NCBI GenBank assembly: GCA_023663025.1 | Contig: JAMPIC010000005.1 | Coordinates: 24,766 to 88,765, forward strand | Source: Prevotella sp. | GTDB lineage: Bacteria > Bacillota > Clostridia > Oscillospirales > Ruminococcaceae | Length of the DNA: 64,000 nucleotides | Direction: 5' to 3' | In this document: one piece after another, positions 6,662-14,018 of the stretch | Position numbering within the stretch: the first letter of the stretch is position 1 | Layout of the letters: each line of letters opens with the position of its first letter | Notes under the pieces: generated by a model | Databases searched by the model: none | What the model was told of the DNA's origin: nothing | Seen by the model: the letters and a program-made list of their open reading frames with translations, nothing else | Made by a program: the position numbers and the translations under genes

Positions 6662-7963
6662 ATGCTGACGGTCGCGCAATTACAGAGGAGTGCAAAACTG
6701 GCTTGGTTCCTGAATGAGATTGACAAAAACTGCAATGAATATCTTCCCGATGTTTCAAGTGAGATACAGAAGCTTATAAATACCGTATATGAGGAATGTT
6801 ATATCGGTATGGTCGAGGCGGTAAATCAAGCGCATGACTTGTCGGCGCTGAGGGTGCGCCCCGAGGTAATGAAATCGGCAATCGCGAACAATATTGAAAA
6901 GCTGACCTTGCCCGCGCTGCTTGAAAAGAACCGCAAGGAGATAGTATACGAAATCAAGCAGACGGTAAGCATAGGACTTATGAACGGCGAGCGGTACGAA
7001 ACAATGTCCCGAAAGCTTGTTGACAGGCTTGATTTCAGCTATGGCAAGGCAAACAATGTTGTGCGTACAGAAACGCACAGAAACATTGAGGCGGGCTTAA
7101 TGGACGGCGCAGCGGAAACGCAGAAAGCCTTGTTGGGCAGCGGACTGGTACATACCGCGATATGGCGCACAATGGAGGACGAACGCGTCAGACCGCAGAG
7201 GCGTTATCATACAAAAACGGGCTGGAAAACCAAAACCGCAGGCAAGGCAAATCATATGAAAATGGAAGGTGTGGCAATAATCGTCGGCGATAAGTTCAAA
7301 TTAGAGCCGAATGTGTACGCGCCCTGTCCCGGAATGAGCGGTACGGCAAGAAACGACTGCAATTGCCGCTGCTTTCTTGAATACGACCTGCTTACGCTTG
7401 ACGAATGGGCGGCATTGCCGAATAAACAGGAAAATTTCCTGTCGGCGAAAAGTCTTGACAAATCGGGGGAAAGTGGTATAATAGGGGTAAGGAGTGATAA
7501 AGTGACGATTTCAGCCATTGAACAGCCGATAGAGCAGCAGCACACCGGCAAGGGCAACCCAAACGCGATTTTGACATTCGACGCTCCGCTTAACAGCAGA
7601 CAGCAGAAACTGCTTGAACAGCTTAGCGAATTTGACAGCAAGATAATTGTACCTAAAAAATCGGTTAATATGGCGGATTTATCTGCACTCACCGCTAAAA
7701 CGGGCGACGAGTTTGCTATGTTTACCAAAGGCGGCGAACGGCTTATTATCCGAGGAAACAATGTAATGGTAAACATAGGTAAAGAGGACGCGCAGGAACT
7801 GGCTGAACAGGGCTACAAGTGGAGCGGACATACTCACCCGGGAGTTGACGAAAATTGTTTGCTCCCATCTGGCGGTGATAAGGGTATATTACAGTGCTTT
7901 AATCAAGAAATCAGCGTTATATATAATTCAAAGGGCAACCGCCAAACGTTTGAAAAGGAGTGA
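6662..7963 (+). CDS. MuF/SPP1-gp7 head protein with C-terminal JAMM-like toxin domain (N-terminus deleted)
   Basis: The head-morphogenesis part (residues 1-240) has the helical MuF core with RTETHRNIEAGLMDGA and the cysteine-rich end CPGMSGTARNDCNCRCFLEY. A linker (240-300) leads to a C-terminal domain (300-433) with FAMFTKGGERLIIRG, SGHTHPG at 388 and SGGD at 403-406. H-x-H-P followed by S-x2-D resembles the JAMM/MPN metal site, though the spacing is wider than usual. MuF proteins with variable toxic tails are known from temperate phages. In-frame codons extend upstream to 6602 without a start, which supports loss of the true N-terminus. ATG 6662 is the first available start and lacks a good ribosome site. 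The 85-aa gene downstream starts four bases later. Confidence 0.7.
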   Translation: MLTVAQLQRSAKLAWFLNEIDKNCNEYLPDVSSEIQKLINTVYEECYIGMVEAVNQAHDLSALRVRPEVMKSAIANNIEKLTLPALLEKNRKEIVYEIKQTVSIGLMNGERYETMSRKLVDRLDFSYGKANNVVRTETHRNIEAGLMDGAAETQKALLGSGLVHTAIWRTMEDERVRPQRRYHTKTGWKTKTAGKANHMKMEGVAIIVGDKFKLEPNVYAPCPGMSGTARNDCNCRCFLEYDLLTLDEWAALPNKQENFLSAKSLDKSGESGIIGVRSDKVTISAIEQPIEQQHTGKGNPNAILTFDAPLNSRQQKLLEQLSEFDSKIIVPKKSVNMADLSALTAKTGDEFAMFTKGGERLIIRGNNVMVNIGKEDAQELAEQGYKWSGHTHPGVDENCLLPSGGDKGILQCFNQEISVIYNSKGNRQTFEKE

Positions 7964-7967
7964 TATT

Positions 7968-8225
7968 ATGTGCAAATTATTTGATGAGTGGTCTCCGCAG
8001 ATTGAAAAATTCTGCAATGAAAACGGTTTTGACTTTGAAAAGGCTAAGAAATTATCGAAAAGCTGGGGAAAAGACAATTTAGCTTTGCAGCACTACGACC
8101 CCGAAAAGGGTAAAATGGGACTGCGCGACGAAACACCTATGCCGCTTGTGCTGCGGATTAAGAAAAACCCCGATGACACTCTTGAATTTGTTCAGACTGA
8201 ATACACGAAAAAGTATCTTGTGTAA
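7968..8225 (+). CDS. Small partner of the MuF toxin (candidate immunity protein, 85 aa)
   Basis: The product begins MCKLFDEWSPQIEKF and ends in DTLEFVQTEYTKKYLV, with a central GLRDETPMPLVLRIKKN. Similar small proteins follow MuF genes in other clostridial prophages, but no formal family is recalled. AAAGGAG, which includes the last codons of the MuF gene, is its ribosome site, and its ATG lies four bases after the MuF stop, so translation of the two is coupled. Tight coupling to a toxin-tailed protein is the classical place for an immunity gene; that role is inference. Confidence 0.55.
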   Translation: MCKLFDEWSPQIEKFCNENGFDFEKAKKLSKSWGKDNLALQHYDPEKGKMGLRDETPMPLVLRIKKNPDDTLEFVQTEYTKKYLV

Positions 8226-8232
8226 AAATGAT

Positions 8233-8266
8233 ATTTAACCGCTTTGAGTTTTCAAGGCGGTTTTGT
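8233..8266 (+). terminator. Intrinsic terminator after the MuF operon
   Basis: AACCGC and GCGGTT, extended by CTTTGA and TCAAGG, form a stem followed by TTTTG. Confidence 0.65.
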
Positions 8267-8446
8267 TTATTACTTTGACATAATAAAAAGCAATATACTT
8301 TGTGCATTATGTCAATGGAAAAAGTTGCTTTATAATGATACAATTATAACATTTATTGTATACGAATCAGTATTTATGTCGTTTATTATTACACGAATTA
8401 AAAAATAAATTATGTTATATTTTATTCTGATGAAAGAGTGAGTGTA

Positions 8447-8830
8447 TTGGTAGAATTTCATGCATGGATAACAATACGTCAATCATATTTAAATATTGAT
8501 GAAGATGACTGTGAATTACAGCGTATTATTTTAAATATTAAAAGAAAAATAAAGGGCAGTATTGCATCATTGGTTATAAAAAATGGAGAGTATTGTTTAA
8601 CAGCACATTCATATTCCAATCATTTGTCTAAAGAATATGAAGAATTTTTTGAAATTGTTGATTTTGTTCAAAAAGTTGCGGTAGGGAGCTATGGTGTAAT
8701 ATATATATATGATGACGAAAAGTTGGATAAAAATAATTTGTTTCAAGTATATGTCATTAAAAAAGGAAAATTACAGATATTGGATGATGTGTATTTATCT
8801 CCATTTATACCTGAAGTAGAGGAAAAATAA
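8447..8830 (+). CDS. Imm7-family immunity protein
   Basis: The 127-residue protein shows the Imm7 pattern end to end: VEFHAWITIRQS at the start, an asparagine-histidine pair in the middle (SYSNHLS), VGSYGVIYIYDDE, and the tail DVYLSPFIPEVEE. Imm7 proteins protect against toxic nuclease or deaminase tails of polymorphic toxins. The start is either TTG 8447, which has AAAGAG upstream and fits the family length, or GTG 8438. It is very AT-rich compared with the host and has no toxin gene beside it. It probably protects against a toxin lost from this locus or delivered by neighbours. Confidence 0.75.
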   Translation: MVEFHAWITIRQSYLNIDEDDCELQRIILNIKRKIKGSIASLVIKNGEYCLTAHSYSNHLSKEYEEFFEIVDFVQKVAVGSYGVIYIYDDEKLDKNNLFQVYVIKKGKLQILDDVYLSPFIPEVEEK

Positions 8831-9204
8831 TATTTTATAACAAAACATTATTTTTGGCAGACTAATAATTCTTGACACAATTCTTAATGGTCTTGAAAGC
8901 ATGTAATTTCCAAAAAACAATTTGTCTTTAAGTGTAGCTCTTGAATTTCTCTTCGGGGTCATATTTTAAAAATTGTTTCAATAAATTTGTAACTTTCTAC
9001 AAACTTTTAAAAACTGTGGGAAAATCACACAAAGATAATCTTTATATGAACAAGGTATACAACTGATACAAAGTTGTATACCTTGTTTTTGTATATTTTG
9101 TTTGAGAGAATAACGCAACTCCTTGCCGTTATCAACCGTGAAGCTCTTTTTCAGTTTTCCGAAATCTTCTCAAACGCCGCAATAGGTAACAAGCAGGTAA
9201 CAAA
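8831..9204. other. AT-rich spacer with a 16-bp perfect stem
   Basis: No gene is seen. The stretch holds the strong palindrome at 9049-9087 (listed separately). On the minus strand around 9110-9175 there is a short run that reads FGKLKKSFTVDNGKEL, reminiscent of the second Asp region of IS30-like transposases and possibly a relic. Confidence 0.45.
9049..9090. terminator. Strong bidirectional terminator
   Basis: AACAAGGTATACAACT and its exact complement form a 16-bp stem with a 7-nt loop, followed by TTTTT on the plus strand. Confidence 0.75.
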
Positions 9205-9468
9205 TCAAGGAAGTAAATCTATCGCTTTTCGCAGTTCTGCGACGTCTTTATGGGTGTAAACTTTATCGGTTATATTCGTCGAAGAATGCCCCATTAATCT
9301 TTGAATGCACACTTTATTCATACCGTAATTGTCCGCGCGTGTGGCGAATGTATGTCTGCAACCGTGCGGACTGTGTTTCATTCCGTGTTTTTCGCACACC
9401 GCGTCAAAATATTTTCGGTACATTGTATATGAATTTGACGGTATTATAGCAGATCTACAAAATAACAC
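9205..9468 (-). pseudogene. Tyrosine recombinase (phage integrase), C-terminal stub
   Basis: The fragment encodes the last part of a phage-type integrase: the box-II HGCRHTFATR with the second catalytic Arg, LMGHSSTNITDKVYTH with the catalytic His and the nucleophilic Tyr, and a final helix. The N-terminal arm- and core-binding domains and the first Arg and Lys are missing, so the enzyme is dead. The homologous part begins near 9447, next to a palindromic GC-rich repeat. It marks the right end of the prophage remnant. Confidence 0.85.
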
Positions 9469-9469
9469 A

Positions 9470-9503
9470 TTTTTGTAGGGGCGGATTCCATATCCGCCCG
9501 CCG
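9470..9503. repeat. Palindromic GC-rich intergenic repeat
   Basis: TGTAGGGGCGGATTCCATAT is followed by CCGCCCG; GGGCGGAT and ATCCGCCC form an 8-bp stem. Short elements of this form are scattered through many gut Firmicutes genomes. It adjoins the broken end of the integrase. Confidence 0.55.
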
Positions 9504-9573
9504 TGAACTCCCTTTTTCTTTTCTTGATTTCTCATAATATGCGCTTGTGGGCACAGCAGTTTCCCTCTCCGGC

Positions 9574-9602
9574 TTGACAAATGTTAAAATTTATATTATA
9601 AT
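9574..9602 (+). promoter_or_regulatory. Consensus sigma-A promoter of the CPBP protease gene
   Basis: TTGACA at 9574 and TATAAT at 9597 are both perfect and 17 bp apart, predicting strong constitutive expression. Confidence 0.85.
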
Positions 9603-9639
9603 GATGTAAAGTTTTTTTGTTTTCCCGAAAGGAGCTTTT

Positions 9640-10668
9640 ATGGAACAATATTACACTGCGCCCGCGCCGCCCGCTCCGGTCAGCGTCAAACCCGATAAGG
9701 AAGAACGCAGACTGATACGGAAAAAATATAACCTGACCGCCGCCGTACTTCTGATAAATATTTTTATTTTCAACGGTCTTGCCATCGGCAGCGGAATATT
9801 CAGCAATTCCCCCGTTTGGAACGACGAGTTTTTCAGTACGGCGTTCTCCTGCTGCGTACCGATATTAAGCGAGACCGCCGCAATAATCGCCGGCTTAAAG
9901 TTTCTTAATATAGACTTCAAGCCCTTGGCGACGCTGAACGGCTTTAACGGCGGTACGATATTCAAGCTTGTTACGCTGGCTGTCGGTTTGCAGACGTCCG
10001 CGTCGATCATCGCCGCGATCGTGGCTTATGTACTTGAAATGTTCGGTATCAAACCCGCAGCCGTGGATCTGTCGGCGACATCGTCCCTGCCCGCAAATCT
10101 GCTTATGTACTTCTACGCCTGCCTGCTCGGACCCGTTCTGGAGGAGCTTTTGTACCGCGGCATACTTTTGCAGTCCATGAGAAAATACAACGAAAAATTC
10201 GCGATTTTTCTGTCCGCGCTGATATTCGGACTTATGCACCAGAATTATCAGCAGTTCATACTCGGTTTCCTGATAGGCATACCGCTTGCCGTGGTAACGA
10301 TAAAGAGCGGCTCCATCGTTCCGGCGATTTTCACGCACATTATCGTGAATACGAGCGGAATGTTTTTCAACTGCTGGATGCAGTATTCCGATCCGGATTT
10401 TTTCAATTCCGCGCTTAAAGGAACAACGGACGCGGTGAACTCCCTCGATATTTCGGCGGCGGTTGTCGTTACCGTGCTGTTCAGATTTGCGGTTATGATC
10501 GCGGCGGCTATCGTGGGAATAATCATACTCGTCAAGGGAGGCAATATGAGTCGTCCCACCCCTGCTGGAAAAGCTCGCGCAATGCCGATTTTGGTTACAT
10601 CGGTTCTGTGGTGGGCAGTATTTATACTGTATGCGGTTCTTAACTTTGTGCTGCCTTTTATCGGATAA
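9640..10668 (+). CDS. CPBP-family intramembrane metalloprotease
   Basis: The 342-residue polytopic protein has a proline-rich cytoplasmic N-terminus (residues 1-25) and about eight membrane spans. The CPBP/Abi motif 1 is EELLYRG near residue 168, motif 2 is the FGLMHQNYQQF segment with its His, and motif 3 lies in FTHIIVNTSG. These residues bind zinc in CAAX prenyl protease 2 relatives. Bacterial members process peptides or give bacteriocin immunity; the specific substrate here is unknown. AAAGGAGC and a perfect promoter precede the ATG. It is monocistronic. Confidence 0.85.
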   Translation: MEQYYTAPAPPAPVSVKPDKEERRLIRKKYNLTAAVLLINIFIFNGLAIGSGIFSNSPVWNDEFFSTAFSCCVPILSETAAIIAGLKFLNIDFKPLATLNGFNGGTIFKLVTLAVGLQTSASIIAAIVAYVLEMFGIKPAAVDLSATSSLPANLLMYFYACLLGPVLEELLYRGILLQSMRKYNEKFAIFLSALIFGLMHQNYQQFILGFLIGIPLAVVTIKSGSIVPAIFTHIIVNTSGMFFNCWMQYSDPDFFNSALKGTTDAVNSLDISAAVVVTVLFRFAVMIAAAIVGIIILVKGGNMSRPTPAGKARAMPILVTSVLWWAVFILYAVLNFVLPFIG

Positions 10669-10679
10669 CGTTTTTAAAT

Positions 10680-10714
10680 CCCCCGCCGAGAACCGTTCTC
10701 TGCGGGGGTATTTC
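10680..10714 (+). terminator. Intrinsic terminator of the CPBP gene
   Basis: CCCCCGC and GCGGGGG pair, with an internal GAGAACCGTTCTC hairpin, followed by TATTT. Confidence 0.75.
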
Positions 10715-10740
10715 TGCTGTTTGGCAATTTATAAAAAAAT

Positions 10741-10767
10741 ACGGGAGACAGCCTTGCTGTCTCCCGT
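10741..10767. terminator. Intrinsic terminator of the nfn operon
   Basis: ACGGGAGACAG and CTGTCTCCCGT form an 11-bp perfect stem with a 5-nt loop and a T-rich flank in the minus-strand direction. Confidence 0.8.
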
Positions 10768-10776
10768 AAAATATTT

Positions 10777-12165
10777 TTAACTCTTGCTCTTGATGTATTC
10801 GTCCATAGCCTTTGCGGCGGTCTTTCCCGCGCCCATTGCAAGAATTACCGTAGCCGCGCCCGTTACCGCGTCCCCGCCGGCGTAAACGCCCTCGCGGGAG
10901 GTAAGACCGTTCTCGTCCGCGACGAAGCAGCCGCGGCGGTTGGTCTCCAAACCCTTGGTGGTGTTCCTGATAAGCGGATTGGGGGACGTTCCTATCGACA
11001 TAACAACGCAGTCAACGTCCAGAACGAACTCGGAGCCTTTCTTCTCCACCGGACTTCTTCTGCCGCTCTCGTCGGGTTCGCCCAGCTCCATTTCTATGCA
11101 CTTCATTCCCGTCACAAGCTTGTGCTCGTCGCCGAGTATCTCCACGGGATTGTTAAGGGTCTTGAAGATAATGCCCTCCTCCTTGGCGTGCTCGATCTCC
11201 TCGTTACGGGCGGGCATTTCCGCTTCGCCGCGGCGGTATACTATGTATACGTTCTCCGCGCCCAGACGTTTCGCGCAGCGCGCCGCGTCCATAGCAACGT
11301 TTCCTCCGCCCACTACCGCGACGTTTTTGGCGTGCTGAATAGGCATGTCCGCGTTTTCGGTGTAGGCTTTCATAAGATTTGTACGGGTCAGGAACTCGTT
11401 CGCCGAGTACACGCCCTTCAGGTTCTCGCCGGGGATACCCATAAATCTGGGCAGACCCGCTCCCGAACCGATGAAGACAGCTTCAAAGCCTTGCTCGAAA
11501 AGCTCGTCCACGGTGATCGTCCTGCCTACGACGATATTGGTGTTCACCGTTACGCCGAGAGCCTTAAGTCCCTCGATCTCTTTTTGGACGATAGCCTTGG
11601 GCAGACGGAACTCGGGTATGCCGTACACCAGAACTCCTCCCGCAAGGTGGAGAGCCTCGAACACAGTCACCTCATAGCCCAGACGGGCAAGGTCTCCCGC
11701 GCAGGTAAGACCGGCGGGTCCCGCTCCTATAACCGCAGCCTTGTGACCGTTGGGAGCCGGCTTTTTAACCTCGGCGGAGCTGTGCTCGTTGTGCCAGTCG
11801 GCGACAAAACGCTCCAGTCTGCCGATACCCACGGGATCGCCCTTGATGCCGCGGACGCATTTTCCCTCGCACTGCGTCTCCTGGGGACATACCCGTCCGC
11901 ACACAGCCGGCAGGGAGCTTGACGCGCTTATGATATCGTAAGCTCCGTCGAAGTCCTCAGCCTTTACCTTTTGGATAAACGCGGGGATATCTATATTTAC
12001 GGGACAGCCGCTCACACAGGGCTTGTTTTTGCAGTTAAGGCACCTGTCCGCCTCGTCCACGGCGGTCTCTTTGGAGTAGCCGAGAGCCACCTCTTTAAAG
12101 TTCTTGTTGCGGACGTTCGGCTCCTGAGCGGGCATTTCATTCTTTTTTAAGGACATATTGGGCAT
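10777..12165 (-). CDS. nfnB: NfnB: NADH-dependent ferredoxin:NADP+ oxidoreductase, large subunit (GltA-like)
   Basis: The 462-residue protein belongs to the family of glutamate synthase small-subunit oxidoreductases. Two [4Fe-4S] motifs are present at the N-terminus: CLNCKNKPCVSGCPVNIDIP and VCGRVCPQETQCEGKC. Two nucleotide-binding folds follow: GAGPAGLTCAGDLA for FAD and VVGGGNVAMDAAR for NAD(P)H. The C-terminal FAD contact is GVYAGGDAVTGAATV. The adjacent NfnA partner, one base upstream, makes the bifurcating Nfn complex much more likely than glutamate synthase. The complex couples NADH and ferredoxin oxidation to NADP+ reduction in the cytoplasm. Confidence 0.85.
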   Translation of the reverse strand: MPNMSLKKNEMPAQEPNVRNKNFKEVALGYSKETAVDEADRCLNCKNKPCVSGCPVNIDIPAFIQKVKAEDFDGAYDIISASSSLPAVCGRVCPQETQCEGKCVRGIKGDPVGIGRLERFVADWHNEHSSAEVKKPAPNGHKAAVIGAGPAGLTCAGDLARLGYEVTVFEALHLAGGVLVYGIPEFRLPKAIVQKEIEGLKALGVTVNTNIVVGRTITVDELFEQGFEAVFIGSGAGLPRFMGIPGENLKGVYSANEFLTRTNLMKAYTENADMPIQHAKNVAVVGGGNVAMDAARCAKRLGAENVYIVYRRGEAEMPARNEEIEHAKEEGIIFKTLNNPVEILGDEHKLVTGMKCIEMELGEPDESGRRSPVEKKGSEFVLDVDCVVMSIGTSPNPLIRNTTKGLETNRRGCFVADENGLTSREGVYAGGDAVTGAATVILAMGAGKTAAKAMDEYIKSKS

Positions 12166-12166
12166 T

Positions 12167-13009
12167 TCAGTTTACCTCCTTTTTGAAGAGATTGCAGACT
12201 TCCTCGTGCTTTTGGCGTTCAAAGGACTTGTACATGGCGCTGCGTTCCATAGCCTCGTCGAAGTCCACAAGATGTCCGTCAAAGTCGGGACCGTCAACGC
12301 AGGCGAACTTGGTCTCCCCGCCCACGGTGAGGCGGCAGCCGCCGCACATTCCCGTACCGTCTATCATGATCGGGTTCATGGAAACAACGGTCTTTATACC
12401 GTACTGCTTTGTCAGCGCGCACACGAATTTCATCATTATCAGCGGACCTATGGCGATCACCTCGTCGTACTTCCCGCCGCTTTCGATAAGCTGCTTAAGA
12501 GCGTCGGTAACAAGACCCTTTGTGCCGTAAGAACCGTCGTCGGTCATCATGCAGAGCTTGTCGGAGACATTGCCGAATTCCTCTTCAAGGATAACAAGGT
12601 CTTTGTTTCTGAAGCCCACGACGGAATGCACCTCGCAGCCTAAATTGTGGAGCTTCTTGGCGATGGGGTACGCGATCGCGCAGCCAACGCCGCCGCCCAC
12701 AACGGCGACCTTTTTCAGCCCGTCGGTATGGGATTCGACTCCGAGAGGTCCCACAAAATCCTGTATGAAGTCTCCCTCGTTCTTTTGATTAAGCTTTTCC
12801 GTGGTAGCCCCCACTATCTGGAAGATGATCGTTACCGTACCCTTGTCCCTGTCGAAATCCGCCACGGTGAGAGGGATACGCTCGCCGTTTTCGTCCACCC
12901 TGAGAATGATGAACTGACCCGGCTCGGCTTTTTTTGCGACCATGGGCGCGTCGATGTCCATAAGAGTGACTGTGGGGTTAAGCGATTTTTTTCTTACAAT
13001 TTTATACAT
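12167..13009 (-). CDS. nfnA: NfnA: ferredoxin-NADP+ reductase-like small subunit
   Basis: The 280-residue protein has the ferredoxin-reductase layout of dihydroorotate dehydrogenase electron-transfer and sulfide dehydrogenase subunits. The FAD domain (residues 1-95) contains RIPLTVADFD, the NAD-binding domain begins VAVVGGGVGCAIAYPIAKKL, and the C-terminal [2Fe-2S] region holds DGTGMCGGCRL and KFACVDGPDF. The ATG is preceded by AAAGGA, and the stop lies one base before nfnB, so the two subunits are translationally coupled. Together they form the electron-bifurcating transhydrogenase common in anaerobic clostridia. Confidence 0.85.
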   Translation of the reverse strand: MYKIVRKKSLNPTVTLMDIDAPMVAKKAEPGQFIILRVDENGERIPLTVADFDRDKGTVTIIFQIVGATTEKLNQKNEGDFIQDFVGPLGVESHTDGLKKVAVVGGGVGCAIAYPIAKKLHNLGCEVHSVVGFRNKDLVILEEEFGNVSDKLCMMTDDGSYGTKGLVTDALKQLIESGGKYDEVIAIGPLIMMKFVCALTKQYGIKTVVSMNPIMIDGTGMCGGCRLTVGGETKFACVDGPDFDGHLVDFDEAMERSAMYKSFERQKHEEVCNLFKKEVN

Positions 13010-13046
13010 TATCTCATTCCTTTGCTGTAATTTTATCAGTGAAGAA

Positions 13047-13074
13047 GCAAGGGGCAGGAGACGCCGCCCCTTGC
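13047..13074 (-). terminator. Terminator-like hairpin between the SDR and nfnA genes
   Basis: GCAAGGGGC and GCCCCTTGC form a 9-bp stem. It would separate the SDR transcript from nfnAB, or permit partial read-through. Confidence 0.55.
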
Positions 13075-13086
13075 CTGCGAACCGTT

Positions 13087-13887
13087 TTACGGTCTGAGAC
13101 CCATACCGCCCTCAAGGGTGATGGTCTCGCCCGTCATATACTTGAAGTCGGGAGAAGCAAGCTGTACGCACACTCTGCCTATCTCCAGCTCGGAGTTTCC
13201 GTAGTGACCCATGGGAGGCATATGCACGTTAGCCTTGAAAGCGTCGGGATAATTGTCCTGGAACTGTTCGAGCTGAGCCGTCCAAGCCAGAGGGCATACT
13301 ATATTGACGTTTATGCCGTCCTTGCCCCACTCGGTAGCCGCAACTCTCGTAAGACCGCGTATACCCTCCTTTGCGGCTGCGTAGGAGCACTGACCGAAGT
13401 TGCCGAAAAGTCCCGCGCCCGAAGCAAAGTTGATAACCGTACCCTTTGTCTCTTTAAGATAGGGGTAGCAGGCTTTCATATAGTAGAACGTTGCGTAAAG
13501 TCCCGAATAAAGAGCGAGGTTGAACTGCTCGGTGGTATGCTCCGCAAGGGTAACGCCCGAAGCGGACGCCTGCGCGTTGTTGATGAGCACGTCTATTCTG
13601 CCGAAAGCTTCTACAGTTTTGTCGATAACATTTTTTACCACGGCTTCGTTGTCGCTGCCATCGCTCACGTCCGCCCGAACGGTAAGAACCTTTATGCCGT
13701 ACAGTCTTTCAAGCTCTTCCTTTGCGTCGTCGAGCTTCTTCACGTTGCGTCCCGTAATGACGATATTTGCGCCCTCCTTGGCGTAAGCGGCGGCTATGCC
13801 GTAGCCGATCGAGCCGCAGCTTCCGTCCTTGAGGACGGCTCTGCCCGCTCCCGTGATAATGGCGGTTTTACCTGTAAGATGACCCAT
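13087..13887 (-). CDS. Short-chain dehydrogenase/reductase (SDR)
   Basis: The 266-residue Rossmann protein has an N-terminal nucleotide-binding segment in which TGAG is followed by a short insertion before GSIGYGIAAAYAKEG, a variation on the usual TGxxxGxG. Further motifs are INNAQASASG (the NNAG-type motif), the catalytic serine in INFASGAGLFG, and the YAAAK pair. The C-terminus (MTGETITLEGGMGLRP) is typical of 3-oxoacyl-ACP-reductase-like enzymes. The family covers many alcohol, sugar and acyl substrates, so the reaction is not defined. It has its own consensus promoter at 13990-14018. Confidence 0.85.
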   Translation of the reverse strand: MGHLTGKTAIITGAGRAVLKDGSCGSIGYGIAAAYAKEGANIVITGRNVKKLDDAKEELERLYGIKVLTVRADVSDGSDNEAVVKNVIDKTVEAFGRIDVLINNAQASASGVTLAEHTTEQFNLALYSGLYATFYYMKACYPYLKETKGTVINFASGAGLFGNFGQCSYAAAKEGIRGLTRVAATEWGKDGINVNIVCPLAWTAQLEQFQDNYPDAFKANVHMPPMGHYGNSELEIGRVCVQLASPDFKYMTGETITLEGGMGLRP

Positions 13888-13989
13888 TTAATACCATTCC
13901 TTTCTATTTTGTACGGAAAAATTTTCCGCAAAATTTAACAAAACAAACAAAAAAACAAGTATTTTCCTGTGACAATTCATACAACATAT

Positions 13990-14018
13990 ATTATAACCCT
14001 ATTAAGCGGGATTGTCAA
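13990..14018 (-). promoter_or_regulatory. Consensus promoter of the SDR gene
   Basis: On the minus strand TTGACA (14018-14013) and TATAAT (13995-13990) are 17 bp apart. The -35 lies inside the 3' end of the upstream gene. Confidence 0.8.

Noticed and set aside
11122..11922. 266-aa plus-strand frame inside nfnB
   Set aside because: It is the antisense of a clear, motif-bearing nfnB gene and has no ribosome site. The same applies to long antisense frames over metA (26028-27239), cellobiose phosphorylase (36450-38237) and the giant membrane protein (44292-45854).
10777..12165. Glutamate synthase small subunit (GltD) as the identity of the 462-aa oxidoreductase
   Set aside because: No large glutamate synthase subunit is present, and the adjacent NfnA-type subunit makes the NfnAB bifurcating complex the better fit.
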